NCBI GenBank assembly: GCA_964526965.1
Contig: CAZGML010000007.1
Coordinates: 1 to 64,000, forward strand
Origin: UBA6265 sp964526965
Lineage (GTDB): Bacteria > Chloroflexota > Chloroflexia > Thermomicrobiales > UBA6265
Length of the DNA: 64,000 bases
Direction of reading: 5' to 3'
Shown here: positions 1-7,975 of the stretch, piece by piece
Position numbering within the stretch: the first letter of the stretch is position 1
Layout: each line of letters begins with the position of its first letter
Notes under the pieces: model-generated
What the model saw: only the letters and a program-made list of their open reading frames with translations
The model's database searches: none
Told to the model about the DNA's origin: nothing
Made by a program: the position numbers and the translations under genes

Positions 1-69
1 GCATATGATCTCCTGAAATAGAACGACACGTACAAATGTATTTGACTCTATGCAGGCCGGGCCGTCAAT

Positions 70-99
70 TTGACACCAGCTTATGTTAGTGTACACTCA
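70..99 (+). promoter_or_regulatory. Promoter and overlapping palindromic operator of the TetR gene
   Basis: TTGACA (70-75) and TACACT (92-97) are separated by 16 bases, a good sigma-70 type promoter. The -10 box lies inside TTAGTGTACACTCA (86-99), whose core AGTGTACACT is a perfect 10-base palindrome. The same TTAGTG half-site recurs in a longer palindrome at 731-748 before the next gene. Autorepression by the TetR protein encoded immediately downstream is inferred. Confidence 0.6.
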
Positions 100-129
100 C
101 AACCATAGATGCATCGTAAAGGAGAAGCC

Positions 130-690
130 TTGTCCATTACACCACGGCGAACAGCCGACGAACGCCGTACCGATGTTATCCATGCAGCGATGATCGAGTT
201 CGGTACGTTCGGCTATCACGGTGGATCAACAGAACGAATCGCGCGAGAATCAGGGATATCCCAGCCCTACGTGTTGCGGTTATTCGGTACCAAGCTAAAC
301 CTCTTCGTCGCTACTCTCGATGATGTCTGCGAAACGATCATGCATACCTGGCAGCAGGCACTCGATTCGTCGCCAGAGTCTGGTTCCGGTTGGGAGGCGC
401 TCATGGTCCTTGGCCAGTCGTACGCGCAGGGTGAAAACACGGCGATGCGCTTCCGCATGATTATGCAAGGAGCCGCCGCCGCGAGTACTCCCGAGGTGGA
501 AACGGCAATCAACTCCGGGATGGACAGGTTGTGGAACTGGGTGCAGGCCAACACGGGAGCTACTCACGAGGAGCTGCAGCGATTCTGGGCGTTTGGCATG
601 ATGCAGACTATGGGCATCTCGATGAACGCTCACCACTATGTAGCATCCAGTGATCGGGCTCGGGCCATGGTTCATCTTCCCGGCAGGTAG
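130..690 (+). CDS. TetR family transcriptional regulator
   Basis: Ligand-responsive DNA-binding repressor of about 186 residues, a usual TetR length. The N-terminal helix-turn-helix is clear: an ADERRTDVIHAAMIEFGTFGY helix region followed by STERIARESGISQPYVLRLF and a KLNLFVATLD tail. The C-terminal ligand domain is not diagnostic. An ATG at 109 is in frame, but AAAGGAG at 118-124 sits 5 bases before a TTG at 130 (residues LSITPRRTADER), so TTG is the more likely start. Palindromes at 86-99 and 731-748 suggest that it controls itself and the small membrane protein that follows. The inducer is unknown. Confidence 0.85.
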   Translation: MSITPRRTADERRTDVIHAAMIEFGTFGYHGGSTERIARESGISQPYVLRLFGTKLNLFVATLDDVCETIMHTWQQALDSSPESGSGWEALMVLGQSYAQGENTAMRFRMIMQGAAAASTPEVETAINSGMDRLWNWVQANTGATHEELQRFWAFGMMQTMGISMNAHHYVASSDRARAMVHLPGR

Positions 691-730
691 CTCATCACCG
701 GAAATTACCCTGACAGTTTTTAGGCGCTTG

Positions 731-748
731 TTAGTGATCAATCACTAG
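731..748 (+). promoter_or_regulatory. Palindromic operator upstream of the small membrane protein gene
   Basis: TTAGTGATCAATCACTAG is a near-perfect 18-base inverted repeat located 15 bases before the ATG at 764. It has the length and TTAGTGA half-site form often seen for TetR-family operators, and it matches the TTAGTG half-site in the promoter of the TetR gene upstream. Confidence 0.55.
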
Positions 749-763
749 TATAGGAGCAGAGGT

Positions 764-1174
764 ATGAACTCCGAACACAACAACGTTATCAATACGCTCT
801 TCGCTATCGAGTGGATTTTGCTCGTAACCGTCATGATCGGTGGAGAAGCATTGCTCCGCTTGAGCCAGGGTGAACTTACCGATCACACGGAGCGCTACTT
901 CCGGGCTGGTCACGCTCACGCAGGTGTGCTGGTGGGTATCGGTATGGTGCTGGTGCTCGGCCTTGGTCGCACCGAACTCTCCGGCCAGGGCATGATTCTC
1001 ACCTGGCTCGGTTGGGTGAGTGGTGTACTGCTGCTTTCGGGTGGATTCTTCTATCACGCCTACCTGGGCGAGGCGGGTACATCGTCGCCCGGTACCTGGA
1101 TGACGGCTATAGGGGGAATCGTGCTGGCGATCATGGCTCTCTGGTTCGCCCTGCAGTTGTTGCGGGCGCACTAG
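764..1174 (+). CDS. Small four-helix membrane protein, probable TetR target
   Basis: A 136-residue integral membrane protein with four predicted hydrophobic segments, at about residues 9-28, 51-66, 77-95 and 112-132. A short FRAGHAHAGVL motif precedes helix 2 and its histidines could bind a metal or haem, but this is only a guess. AGGAG lies 7 bases before the ATG. The gene follows the TetR gene and carries a palindromic operator in its leader, so it is probably the regulated target. Its 3' end overlaps the convergent transporter gene by 4 bases. I do not recognise the family. Confidence 0.7.
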   Translation: MNSEHNNVINTLFAIEWILLVTVMIGGEALLRLSQGELTDHTERYFRAGHAHAGVLVGIGMVLVLGLGRTELSGQGMILTWLGWVSGVLLLSGGFFYHAYLGEAGTSSPGTWMTAIGGIVLAIMALWFALQLLRAH

Positions 1175-1863
1175 CCAATCGGCTTCAGGGAAGTATCGGT
1201 GTCGTACACATCGATGCCTTCCTTGCGCTTGAAAAGCGCCACGACACGATAGGTGATTGGCGTTGCAAGCACCTCAATGCCGATCTTGATGATCCAGTTG
1301 GTGTAGATCATCTCCCAGATGATGTCGTTGGAGAAAACGCCAGCAAACGCGATCAGTACGAAAACAACGGTATCCAGCCCCTGCCCTGCAATGGTGGAAC
1401 CGATGGTGCGCACCCAAAGGTGACGTCCCTGCATTTTGACCTTGAGGCGACTCATGAGCCCCGCGTTGATAAATGACCCAACGAGGTACGCCGCCATACT
1501 GGCAAGCAGGATGCGCGGCGTGTTGGAGAAGACCAGTTGGAAGCCGGCATCGAAGTCCGGATCGTTATGGGTTGGGAACTGCATCGCCATCTGGTAGACA
1601 CCCACCGCAAACAGGTTGGTGATGAACCCGAGCCAGATCACGCGGCGCGCGATTTTGAAGCCATACACCTCGGTGAGCACGTCGCCAACGATGTAGGCGA
1701 TAGGGAAGGTGATGGTGCCAGCATCGGCGGCGAACGGACCGAGATCGAGCACACTCACCGCCACGGTATTGGCAGAGATCAGACAAGCCACATACAGCGC
1801 GACAATTGCGCTGAACCAGGTGGATCCGGTACTTCGGAAAAGCTCAGGTTGTTGTGCGGACAT
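1171..1863 (-). CDS. yhhQ: Queuosine precursor transporter, YhhQ/VUT family
   Basis: Integral membrane protein of about 230 residues with six hydrophobic segments. The family (COG1738) imports 7-deazaguanine precursors such as preQ0 or preQ1 for tRNA queuosine. Diagnostic stretches are ISANTVAVSVLDLGPF, TFPIAYIVGDVLTEVYGF, the GSFINAGLMSRLK loop and the QGLDTVVFVLIAF helix. The start at 1863 was chosen because an AGGG lies 7 bases upstream; an in-frame ATG at 1902 lacks a ribosome site. No preQ1 riboswitch was recognised upstream and no other queuosine gene lies nearby. Confidence 0.85.
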   Translation of the reverse strand: MSAQQPELFRSTGSTWFSAIVALYVACLISANTVAVSVLDLGPFAADAGTITFPIAYIVGDVLTEVYGFKIARRVIWLGFITNLFAVGVYQMAMQFPTHNDPDFDAGFQLVFSNTPRILLASMAAYLVGSFINAGLMSRLKVKMQGRHLWVRTIGSTIAGQGLDTVVFVLIAFAGVFSNDIIWEMIYTNWIIKIGIEVLATPITYRVVALFKRKEGIDVYDTDTSLKPIG

Positions 1864-1945
1864 GAAGGAACCCTGGTGATACTGGCGGAGGTTGCCCTTC
1901 ATTTCGGGCAGAGATCATTGTAGGCGCCTGTAGAGTGCCATCGCA

Positions 1946-1973
1946 AATGCCCGGAGGATGACCTCCGGGCATT
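1946..1973 (-). terminator. Hairpin terminator after the SH3/transglycosylase gene
   Basis: A perfect 12-bp stem, AATGCCCGGAGG (1946-1957) with CCTCCGGGCATT (1962-1973), closes a 4-base loop 31 bases downstream of the minus-strand stop at 2004. There is no strong U-tract. Confidence 0.65.
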
Positions 1974-2003
1974 GCCGTTGCGTTCGGTGTGTGTAGCGGG
2001 CCG

Positions 2004-3656
2004 TTACTGGCAGTGCCACTCGTTGCGGCGGCCGTTATCCCACATCCAGGCCGCAGCGTAGGCGTTGGCTTCTGGATCGAAGATATCTTCGTCAGCATAC
2101 GGTGTGGTTGCCCAGGTGCTGGGAAGGAACTGGAAGAGCCCACTCACACCACTTGCCGGATTGACAGCGTTGGGATCCAGCACGCTTTCACACTGGGCGA
2201 CGCGCAGCATGTCGGCGCGTGGCTGCCCATAGTGGTCAGCTGCTGCGTAGATGATGCCGATGATCTCATCCCGCGTGTATTCGGTATCACCAGAATCCGG
2301 ATACCAGACACTACCCGTGGTGAGATAGTCGCCACTGGCCCATCCCTGGCTGCCGTGGAACTGGAGCGGATAGAACCCACCCTGCGGATCACCCATCACT
2401 TGCACGGTCGCGCCGGCAGGCATCACGGTTACCACATTGTAGTTGGTACCGGGGCCCTCGCGAAGGTTGAGTCCGACCGACACGGTCATTTCGCTTACGA
2501 CGCTATCGCCGACATCAACCGCGCCCGGTGCATCCGGGTTCGGAGCCGGGGCTTCGCTCGGCGGACCAGGGTCGCCAGCGCCTTCGGCCGTGAGCCAGTC
2601 ACCATGCATCCAGCCTGAATTCTGGCCGTACTGCACCGGGTAGAAGCCGTTCTGCGGCTGACCGGTGATTTCAACAGTGGCGCCATTCACCAGGGTGGTG
2701 ATGATGGTTGAGCTTGTGTTTGCCTCGGTGCGAAGGTTGAGTCGGGTAGTTGTGCGCGCATTTACACCCGGTCCCAGGTCACTGGATGTGTCTGGTGCCG
2801 GCTCGGTTGGCTGTGGAGCTGGTTCAGTTGGCTGCGGTGCCGGCTCGGTTGGCTGCGGATCCGGCGCGGGTGCGCTGGAGCCACCGGTCAACCATGTACC
2901 GTGCATCCATCCCTTGTTACCGCCATAGCGTGCCGGGTAAAAGCCGTTCTGCGGATCGCCAAGGATCTCAACAGAGTTACCGACCGGAACGGTGGTGATG
3001 ATGGTGTAGCCCGTACCCGGACCACTGCGCATGTTCAGGTAATCGGTGGTGGACATGGTGCCAACCACGGTGTCGCCAATAGCAGGGGTTGATGGCTCAT
3101 TCGGCGCCGGGCCGGCAGAGCCGCCCGCACTGAGATAATCGCCATAGGCCCAGCCGGATGTTCCGTTATAGACCACGCTTAGGAAGCCGCCGGCAGCTTC
3201 GCCAGTAAGGCTGACCGCGGCGCCATCCGGCATAACCGTGATAACGGAGTTTCCGAGGCTCGGACCGGTACGCAGGTTAAGTGCGCCATCGATCACGTAG
3301 GCTGTGCCAGTTGCACTTGGGCTTGGTGACGGCGCGGAGCCTCCGGTGGAGATCCAGTCGCCATGGGCCCAACCCCAGTTACCGTTGTACGTCAGGGAGA
3401 GAAAACCGTTTTCCGATCCACCATCAAGCGAGACAGAAGCGCCCGGTGGCATCACGGCAATCACTGCGTGATCGGTACTCGGGCCATCTCGGAAGTTGAG
3501 ATGGTCGGTTGTAACAGCTGCAGTTTGTGCGCTGGCCGCCGCTGGTTGCATCAGGAGCAGGCCTCCAAAGACCATGCTGAATACAGTCGCGAGTGCCAGG
3601 ACACGTTGAATCGGTGACCACAAAGAACGGGACACCGAGGGGGAGGTAGTAGACAC
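2004..3656 (-). CDS. Secreted protein with five bacterial SH3 domains and a C-terminal lytic transglycosylase-like domain
   Basis: About 550 residues. A signal peptide (hydrophobic VLALATVFSMVFGGLLL, then AAASAQ) is followed by five SH3b repeats at about 45-116, 117-194, 195-297, 298-384 and 385-458. Each has an LN-x-R-x-GPS/T motif and a GW-x-x-GDW/Y motif. A proline-rich linker after repeat 3 carries three PQPTEPA copies. Residues 459-550 resemble an SLT/lysozyme-like domain: RVAQCES supplies the likely catalytic Glu and GLFQFLPSTW matches the GLFQ motif. Expected to act on peptidoglycan outside the cell. The start is a GTG at 3656 with AAGGAG 9 bases upstream; a longer reading begins at a TTG at 3713 with no such site. 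Confidence 0.85.
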   Translation of the reverse strand: MSTTSPSVSRSLWSPIQRVLALATVFSMVFGGLLLMQPAAASAQTAAVTTDHLNFRDGPSTDHAVIAVMPPGASVSLDGGSENGFLSLTYNGNWGWAHGDWISTGGSAPSPSPSATGTAYVIDGALNLRTGPSLGNSVITVMPDGAAVSLTGEAAGGFLSVVYNGTSGWAYGDYLSAGGSAGPAPNEPSTPAIGDTVVGTMSTTDYLNMRSGPGTGYTIITTVPVGNSVEILGDPQNGFYPARYGGNKGWMHGTWLTGGSSAPAPDPQPTEPAPQPTEPAPQPTEPAPDTSSDLGPGVNARTTTRLNLRTEANTSSTIITTLVNGATVEITGQPQNGFYPVQYGQNSGWMHGDWLTAEGAGDPGPPSEAPAPNPDAPGAVDVGDSVVSEMTVSVGLNLREGPGTNYNVVTVMPAGATVQVMGDPQGGFYPLQFHGSQGWASGDYLTTGSVWYPDSGDTEYTRDEIIGIIYAAADHYGQPRADMLRVAQCESVLDPNAVNPASGVSGLFQFLPSTWATTPYADEDIFDPEANAYAAAWMWDNGRRNEWHCQ

Positions 3657-3959
3657 GTTGTGGAACTCCTTGACCCGTCTCACTCCTCCCCTCCGAAGGC
3701 GTAAGGCGGTCAATACTCCACACGCATAAAGAATAAAAGCACGTGTGGGGCGATGATGGCGACGCGCATGAGGATGACTCCAGCCAAGAAATCAACTCAC
3801 ACAACCATCGATACGGGTCACAGTACAACACGAACGGACACTGGTGCAAGGCACACAACCACTCGTACGTACACACCATGCAAAGCCACCCTGACCTGCA
3901 CTGACACTATTGTACGTACATCCCTGACAAAGGCAATGTTTTCATAATGGAATTATCGA
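3657..3959. other. 303-bp intergenic leader with a direct repeat
   Basis: Divides the SH3/transglycosylase gene from tenA upstream on the same strand. No convincing gene is present. The 9-base sequence GTACGTACA occurs at 3865-3873 and again at 3912-3920, 47 bases apart, and could be a regulator site. I looked for a c-di-AMP (ydaO) riboswitch, common before cell-wall hydrolases, and did not recognise one. Confidence 0.4.
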
Positions 3960-4625
3960 TCAGGTCAACCATTGCTCTCCGGACCACGCCATTTCCCAGA
4001 ATGCGAGCTCCCACCGGCTCGATGTGATGAACGCCTGTTCGACGCGTTTTGCTGCGCTGGCAGGCAGGCCTTTGCACACCTCATCCGTCGCATTGCGACA
4101 CCACTCGCCGAGCTGTTGGAACTCCTCACTGGCGTACAGATCGATCCAGCGGCGAAGGCGGTCATCGTCAGGCATACCTCGTGCAGCGAGCCGCTCCCCA
4201 ACCTCGCCGTATCCCCAGATGCATGGGAGCAATGCGCCCATCAGCTCCGGAAAATCGCCGACGGTGGCCGTGCGCAGGAGGAAATCCGAATAACCCTGGC
4301 ACGTCGGTGCCTTGGTCTCGGCTTCGAGTTGCTCCGTACTAATGCCGAACCCGGCGACGTAACTACGATGCAGGTCCATTTCCGTGTGGAGAATCTCGTG
4401 ACCCATTTGCGACATGGTGTTCATAAGCTCCAGGGTGGGAGCCTTCAACATCCCTGCGCCAAACAGACGGGCGTAGTCGATGAGATAGAGGTAATCCTGC
4501 CGCAGCCAGTATGTGAACTTGTCCAGATCGAGTGAGCCATCACCAATACCGGTGACGAATGGATGTGCGTGCTGCGCTTCCCAGATATCATCGGCGATCG
4601 TGCGAAGGTGCTGTGAGAATGACAT
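3960..4625 (-). CDS. tenA: TenA family aminopyrimidine aminohydrolase / thiaminase II
   Basis: All-helical enzyme of 221 residues that releases HMP from degraded thiamine (formylaminopyrimidine salvage). Catalytic residues match the TenA-C class: Asp44 in LRQDYLYL, Cys135 in ALLPCIWGY and Glu206 in RWELAFWEMAW. Cys135 has the same number as in the Bacillus subtilis enzyme. AGGAGG is 4 bases before the ATG. It is the last gene of a run with an ABC permease and ATPase headed by a TPP riboswitch, which supports thiamine-precursor salvage. Two hairpins (4656-4721) lie between it and the permease and may lower its expression. Confidence 0.93.
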   Translation of the reverse strand: MSFSQHLRTIADDIWEAQHAHPFVTGIGDGSLDLDKFTYWLRQDYLYLIDYARLFGAGMLKAPTLELMNTMSQMGHEILHTEMDLHRSYVAGFGISTEQLEAETKAPTCQGYSDFLLRTATVGDFPELMGALLPCIWGYGEVGERLAARGMPDDDRLRRWIDLYASEEFQQLGEWCRNATDEVCKGLPASAAKRVEQAFITSSRWELAFWEMAWSGEQWLT

Positions 4626-4655
4626 GGTTCCTCCTATTGAATCAAGTCGGTAGAG

Positions 4656-4721
4656 GTCGACCTTCCGGCGTAAGCCGGATGTTGTCGACCCGGGCGGACC
4701 CGGCTGCGGCCGGGTCCGCCC
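4656..4721. repeat. Double inverted-repeat element between permease and tenA
   Basis: Two hairpins in a row. GTCGAC arms (4656-4661, 4684-4689) enclose TCCGGC/GCCGGA (4664-4669, 4674-4679). Next to them is a perfect 13-bp stem GGGCGGACCCGGC / GCCGGGTCCGCCC (4692-4704, 4709-4721) with loop TGCG. It could be a REP-like element, an attenuator or an mRNA stabiliser. Confidence 0.55.
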
Positions 4722-4738
4722 CTACGGATACGCCTCGC

Positions 4739-5503
4739 TCATGAATGCGCCACATACCGACGCCAGGGCAGAGCCAGGCGCTCGATTAGCGAAACAATCA
4801 GGAAAAGCGATACGCCCATCACGGCGAGAATGACGATACAGGCGAACACGCGAGGCGTTTCGAACTGGGGTGCAGAGCGGTCCATCAGGTACCCGAGCCC
4901 GGCCCTGGCACCGACGAACTCGCCGAACACGGCGCCGATCACTGAAAACGCTACCGAAATGCGAGCACCACTGAAGATGAGCGGTAACGCTGAAGGCGTT
5001 TTGGCGAGACGAAAGACCTGCCAGCGATTCGCACCCATCGAGACCATCAACTTCAGCAGCTCGCGGTCGGTACTCTTCAATCCATCCACAGTGTTCACGG
5101 CCAGCGGGAAATACGCGACCAGTGCCGTAATCAGCACTTTCGGCAGCAATCCATATCCAAACCAGATGAGGAAGAGCGGCGCCAGCACAACCATCGGAAT
5201 CGTTTGGCTGGCAATGAGCAGGGGATAGAGAGCGCGCTCGATAATTCGGGAGCTGTCAATGGCAACACCGGTCAGCAACCCGGCAGCAACAGCGATGCCG
5301 AAGCCGATCAGCACTTCGGTCAGCGTAACGCGGGTATGCATCATCAACATGCCCCAGTCGTCGCGGAACGACTGCACCACGTCGGAGGGCGCGGGCATCA
5401 TCCATCGCGGGGTGTCGTTGAAATACACGGCGACTTCCCACACCACGAGGAGCGCCACAATCAGCATGGCCGGGCCGACGATGCGGGCGATTCGATCACT
5501 CAT
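4739..5503 (-). CDS. ABC transporter permease, SsuC/ThiX-like, thiamine-precursor uptake
   Basis: A 254-residue binding-protein-dependent permease with about six transmembrane segments. The EAA-type loop is visible in GLKSTDRELLKLMVSMGANR followed by a hydrophobic LPLIFSGARIS segment, typical of SsuC/TauC/ThiX permeases. Its start overlaps the stop of the ATPase gene by 4 bases (5500-5503), so the two are translationally coupled. The TPP riboswitch upstream of the pair and tenA downstream point to a pyrimidine thiamine precursor as substrate. No substrate-binding protein gene is present in the cluster. Confidence 0.85.
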   Translation of the reverse strand: MSDRIARIVGPAMLIVALLVVWEVAVYFNDTPRWMMPAPSDVVQSFRDDWGMLMMHTRVTLTEVLIGFGIAVAAGLLTGVAIDSSRIIERALYPLLIASQTIPMVVLAPLFLIWFGYGLLPKVLITALVAYFPLAVNTVDGLKSTDRELLKLMVSMGANRWQVFRLAKTPSALPLIFSGARISVAFSVIGAVFGEFVGARAGLGYLMDRSAPQFETPRVFACIVILAVMGVSLFLIVSLIERLALPWRRYVAHS

Positions 5504-6282
5504 GGAGCACCTGCCTCCAGCAACCCAAGCGCACCCAGTAATGCTTCGCGATGCTGCAGGAAGGCGGGATCTGTCACCATTGAGCGATTACGGGGCCGTG
5601 GCAGGGCGATGGTTTCCTCGTGGACGATGGTGCCGGGCCGGGTGGAGAGGACGAGGACACGGTCAGCGAGGAAGATAGCCTCCTCAACATCGTGCGTCAC
5701 CATGAAAACACCGCGCTTCTCGCGCTCCCACATCTCCACGAGCCATTGCTGCATGGTGACCCGGTTGAGCGCGTCCAACGCGCCGAAAGGTTCATCCAGC
5801 AACATCAGGTCGCGATCGGCAAGCACCGTTCGCAAGAAGGCCACGCGCTGCCGCATACCCCCGCTGAGTTGCGCGGGGTAGCTATCTTCGAAACCCGCCA
5901 GACCGAACTCTTCAAAACGGGCGGCCGCCAGTTCCCGGGCGCGGGAAGGCGATTCGCCGTGGACTTCGATCGCGAGCGCGGCGTTCTCAACGGCGGTACG
6001 CCAGGGCATGAGCAGATCACGCTGCCGCATATAGCTGGTAAGACCGGGGCGCTCATCGGGAGGATGTTCCTGATTGTAGATTCGCACCTTGCCGTTCGAT
6101 TCGACGAAGAGGCCGGTAATCACATCGAGTAGCGAACTCTTGCCGCTTCCGGATGGACCGATAAGGCAGACGAACTCGCCCGGATCCACGTGCATGTTCA
6201 GGTGTTCCAGCGCCAATAATTGCTGGCCATTTTCTATATATGTGGCGCTGAGATCGGTGATTTCCAACAGGGGTTGTGGCAT
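5500..6282 (-). CDS. ABC transporter ATP-binding protein, ThiZ-like
   Basis: A 260-residue ATPase of the SsuB/TauB/ThiZ type that would power thiamine-precursor import. Visible motifs are Walker A GPSGSGKSS, signature LSGGMRQRVAF, Walker B LMLLDEPFGALD and the switch histidine in FMVTHDVEEA. The ATG at 6282 (MPQPLLEITDL) was chosen because an AGGAA from the 3' end of the TPP riboswitch lies just upstream; a longer reading would run through the riboswitch. It is the first gene of a coupled riboswitch-ATPase-permease-tenA run. Confidence 0.88.
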   Translation of the reverse strand: MPQPLLEITDLSATYIENGQQLLALEHLNMHVDPGEFVCLIGPSGSGKSSLLDVITGLFVESNGKVRIYNQEHPPDERPGLTSYMRQRDLLMPWRTAVENAALAIEVHGESPSRARELAAARFEEFGLAGFEDSYPAQLSGGMRQRVAFLRTVLADRDLMLLDEPFGALDALNRVTMQQWLVEMWEREKRGVFMVTHDVEEAIFLADRVLVLSTRPGTIVHEETIALPRPRNRSMVTDPAFLQHREALLGALGLLEAGAP

Positions 6283-6286
6283 CGCA

Positions 6287-6368
6287 TTTCCTACGCCGGT
6301 ATGACCCGGATCAGGTTGGCGGTCGGCGATTGCTCGCCCTCTCAGCCCGAAGTGGGCTCCCGCAGCGG
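6287..6368 (-). promoter_or_regulatory. TPP riboswitch (THI element)
   Basis: On the minus strand the conserved parts follow in order: a hairpin ending in GGGCTGAGAGGG, the GCGAGCAATCGC stem, then CCAACCTGATCCGGGTCATA and CCGGCGTAGGAAATG. These match the THI-box CTGAGA and ACCTGA..GGGT-AT-CC-GCGTAGGAA consensus. The 3' strand of the P1 stem includes AGGAA, the ribosome site of the ATPase gene, so control is probably at translation initiation: TPP binding would hide the site. Confidence 0.93.
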
Positions 6369-6381
6369 ATTGATGTTGCAC

Positions 6382-6949
6382 TTAATGATAGCCGTTATTC
6401 ATGACCTCTGGGCGAGACCCCAAAACTCTGCGGTTTGATCTTGTACGAGTGCACCGCATATCACATACCAGAATCTGGACAAAATGAGCCTGACCTTGCC
6501 AGGTTTGACGATTCGGGAATTCTCGATTCCGGGAACCGGCGAGATTGAGTGCCTGTGATCACATCGTCAAGATCAATCAGTTGGATACTGACCAGCACTG
6601 GCACTTTCGCCCTCGAAGCCGACTAAATCTCCTCAACTACCTATACTCGCCTCTACGCGCCCCGGAAGCCTTCTCTGGCTTCCGGGGGTCACGTTTGTGA
6701 GGAATACATACATCAGGAACGCAATCGGTCTCATGGCAAAAATGAGGAAGTGTTTTGTCCGCAGGAAGTTGCATGCTAGCAGGGCGCCAGTGAAGTGGCG
6801 ATTCTCGAGACCACTCATATTGTCTTCGAACGGTGCTGATTGTATAGGCGTGACTACTTTGGCGCAGTTAGGACATAACCGTGTGACATTCACAGCTCAC
6901 CCTGACTCTCGCTTTCGGCGCAAAGCCGCAATTATTTGTAGGAGGATAT
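6382..6949. other. 568-bp divergent intergenic region
   Basis: Separates the riboswitch operon (leftward) from the DrrAB-type exporter (rightward). It holds a perfect 11-bp stem (CCCCGGAAGCC with GGCTTCCGGGG, 6660-6670 and 6677-6687). A 91-codon reading frame at 6697-6972 lacks homology and a ribosome site, so I do not call it. AGGAGG before the exporter start is at the far end. No regulator gene is present. Confidence 0.5.
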
Positions 6950-7975
6950 ATGGAGAATACGAGTTCATTTAATGGTGAATATGCTGTTCTCGCAACGGGT
7001 CTTAAAAAGAGCTACGGCGAGACGCAAGCACTGAAAGGTGTTGATATCTCGGTGCGAACCGGCACGGTTCTGGGATTGCTGGGTCCTAACGGAGCCGGCA
7101 AAACGACGGCAGTGCGGATTCTCACAACGCTGTTGCACCCGGATGCCGGTGAAGTAAATGTGGCCGGAGTCAATGTATTGGCCAGGCCGGAAGAGGCGCG
7201 CCGCGTGATCGGGCTCTCCGGCCAATATGCAGCGGTCGATGAGATCCTGACCGGTCGCGAAAACCTCCTGATGTTCGGTCAGCTCTATCGCCTGCCGAGG
7301 AACATAGCTGCAGCACGTGCCGATGAGCTGCTGGCCCAGTTCGGACTAAGCGATGCAGGTGACCGCATGCTGAAGACCTATTCGGGCGGTATGCGACGTC
7401 GCCTTGATCTCGCGGCCAGCCTGATTGTGGCGCCACCAGTACTGGTGCTCGATGAGCCCACTACCGGCCTCGATCCGCGCAGCCGCAACGATATGTGGCG
7501 GGTGATCGAAAACCTGGTTTCCGACGGCACCACGGTCCTGCTCACAACGCAGTACCTGGAAGAGGCGGACCGGTTGGCAGACGAGATTGTAGTGATCGAT
7601 CACGGACGGGTTATCGCCCAGGGCACGGCCGATCAGTTGAAGACGAAGCTGGGTGGCGAGCGACTCGATATCTCAGTGAGCGAAAACACCGACCTGGTAC
7701 GGGCCGAAGCATCGTTGCTTCGCCTGGCAGATCGCTGGGGCGTGAAGGATCCCGATGTGCTGGTTGAGCAGCACACACGCCGATTAACCGTTCCGTACCC
7801 GGCGGGCGCATCCGGGCTGGCCACAGCGGTTCGTGGCCTCGACGAAGAGGGCCTGGACCTCACCGACTTCAGCTTGCGCCGTCCCACGCTGGATGATGTC
7901 TTCCTGCAGCTAACCGGCCACGCAGCCGAAAACGGATCCGAAAATGGATCGAAGGGAAATGATATCTATGAGTAG
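6950..7975 (+). CDS. ABC-2 exporter ATPase, DrrA (daunorubicin resistance) type
   Basis: A 341-residue ATPase with Walker A GPNGAGKTT, signature YSGGMRRRLDLA, Walker B LVLDEPTTGLD and the TTQYLEEADRLAD switch region typical of DrrA. The C-terminal extension (SLRRPTLDDVFLQLTG) is the conserved DrrA tail needed to work with DrrB. AGGAGG sits 5 bases before the ATG. The stop overlaps the permease start by 8 bases. The exporter probably removes a lipophilic drug or lipid; the substrate cannot be read from sequence. Confidence 0.9.
   Translation: MENTSSFNGEYAVLATGLKKSYGETQALKGVDISVRTGTVLGLLGPNGAGKTTAVRILTTLLHPDAGEVNVAGVNVLARPEEARRVIGLSGQYAAVDEILTGRENLLMFGQLYRLPRNIAAARADELLAQFGLSDAGDRMLKTYSGGMRRRLDLAASLIVAPPVLVLDEPTTGLDPRSRNDMWRVIENLVSDGTTVLLTTQYLEEADRLADEIVVIDHGRVIAQGTADQLKTKLGGERLDISVSENTDLVRAEASLLRLADRWGVKDPDVLVEQHTRRLTVPYPAGASGLATAVRGLDEEGLDLTDFSLRRPTLDDVFLQLTGHAAENGSENGSKGNDIYE

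Noticed and set aside
1864..1990. preQ1 riboswitch upstream of the queuosine-precursor transporter
   Set aside because: No preQ1-I or preQ1-II motif could be found; the only structure is the terminator hairpin of the neighbouring gene.
3753..3947. Thr/Arg-rich 64-codon frame upstream of the SH3/transglycosylase gene
   Set aside because: Composition arises from an ACACAAC-rich leader; no start signal.
3657..3959. c-di-AMP riboswitch before the cell-wall hydrolase gene
   Set aside because: The conserved ydaO core segments are not present on the relevant strand.
6697..6972. 91-codon frame upstream of the DrrA-type gene
   Set aside because: No ribosome site, no similarity, and it overlaps the leader and start of the exporter gene.
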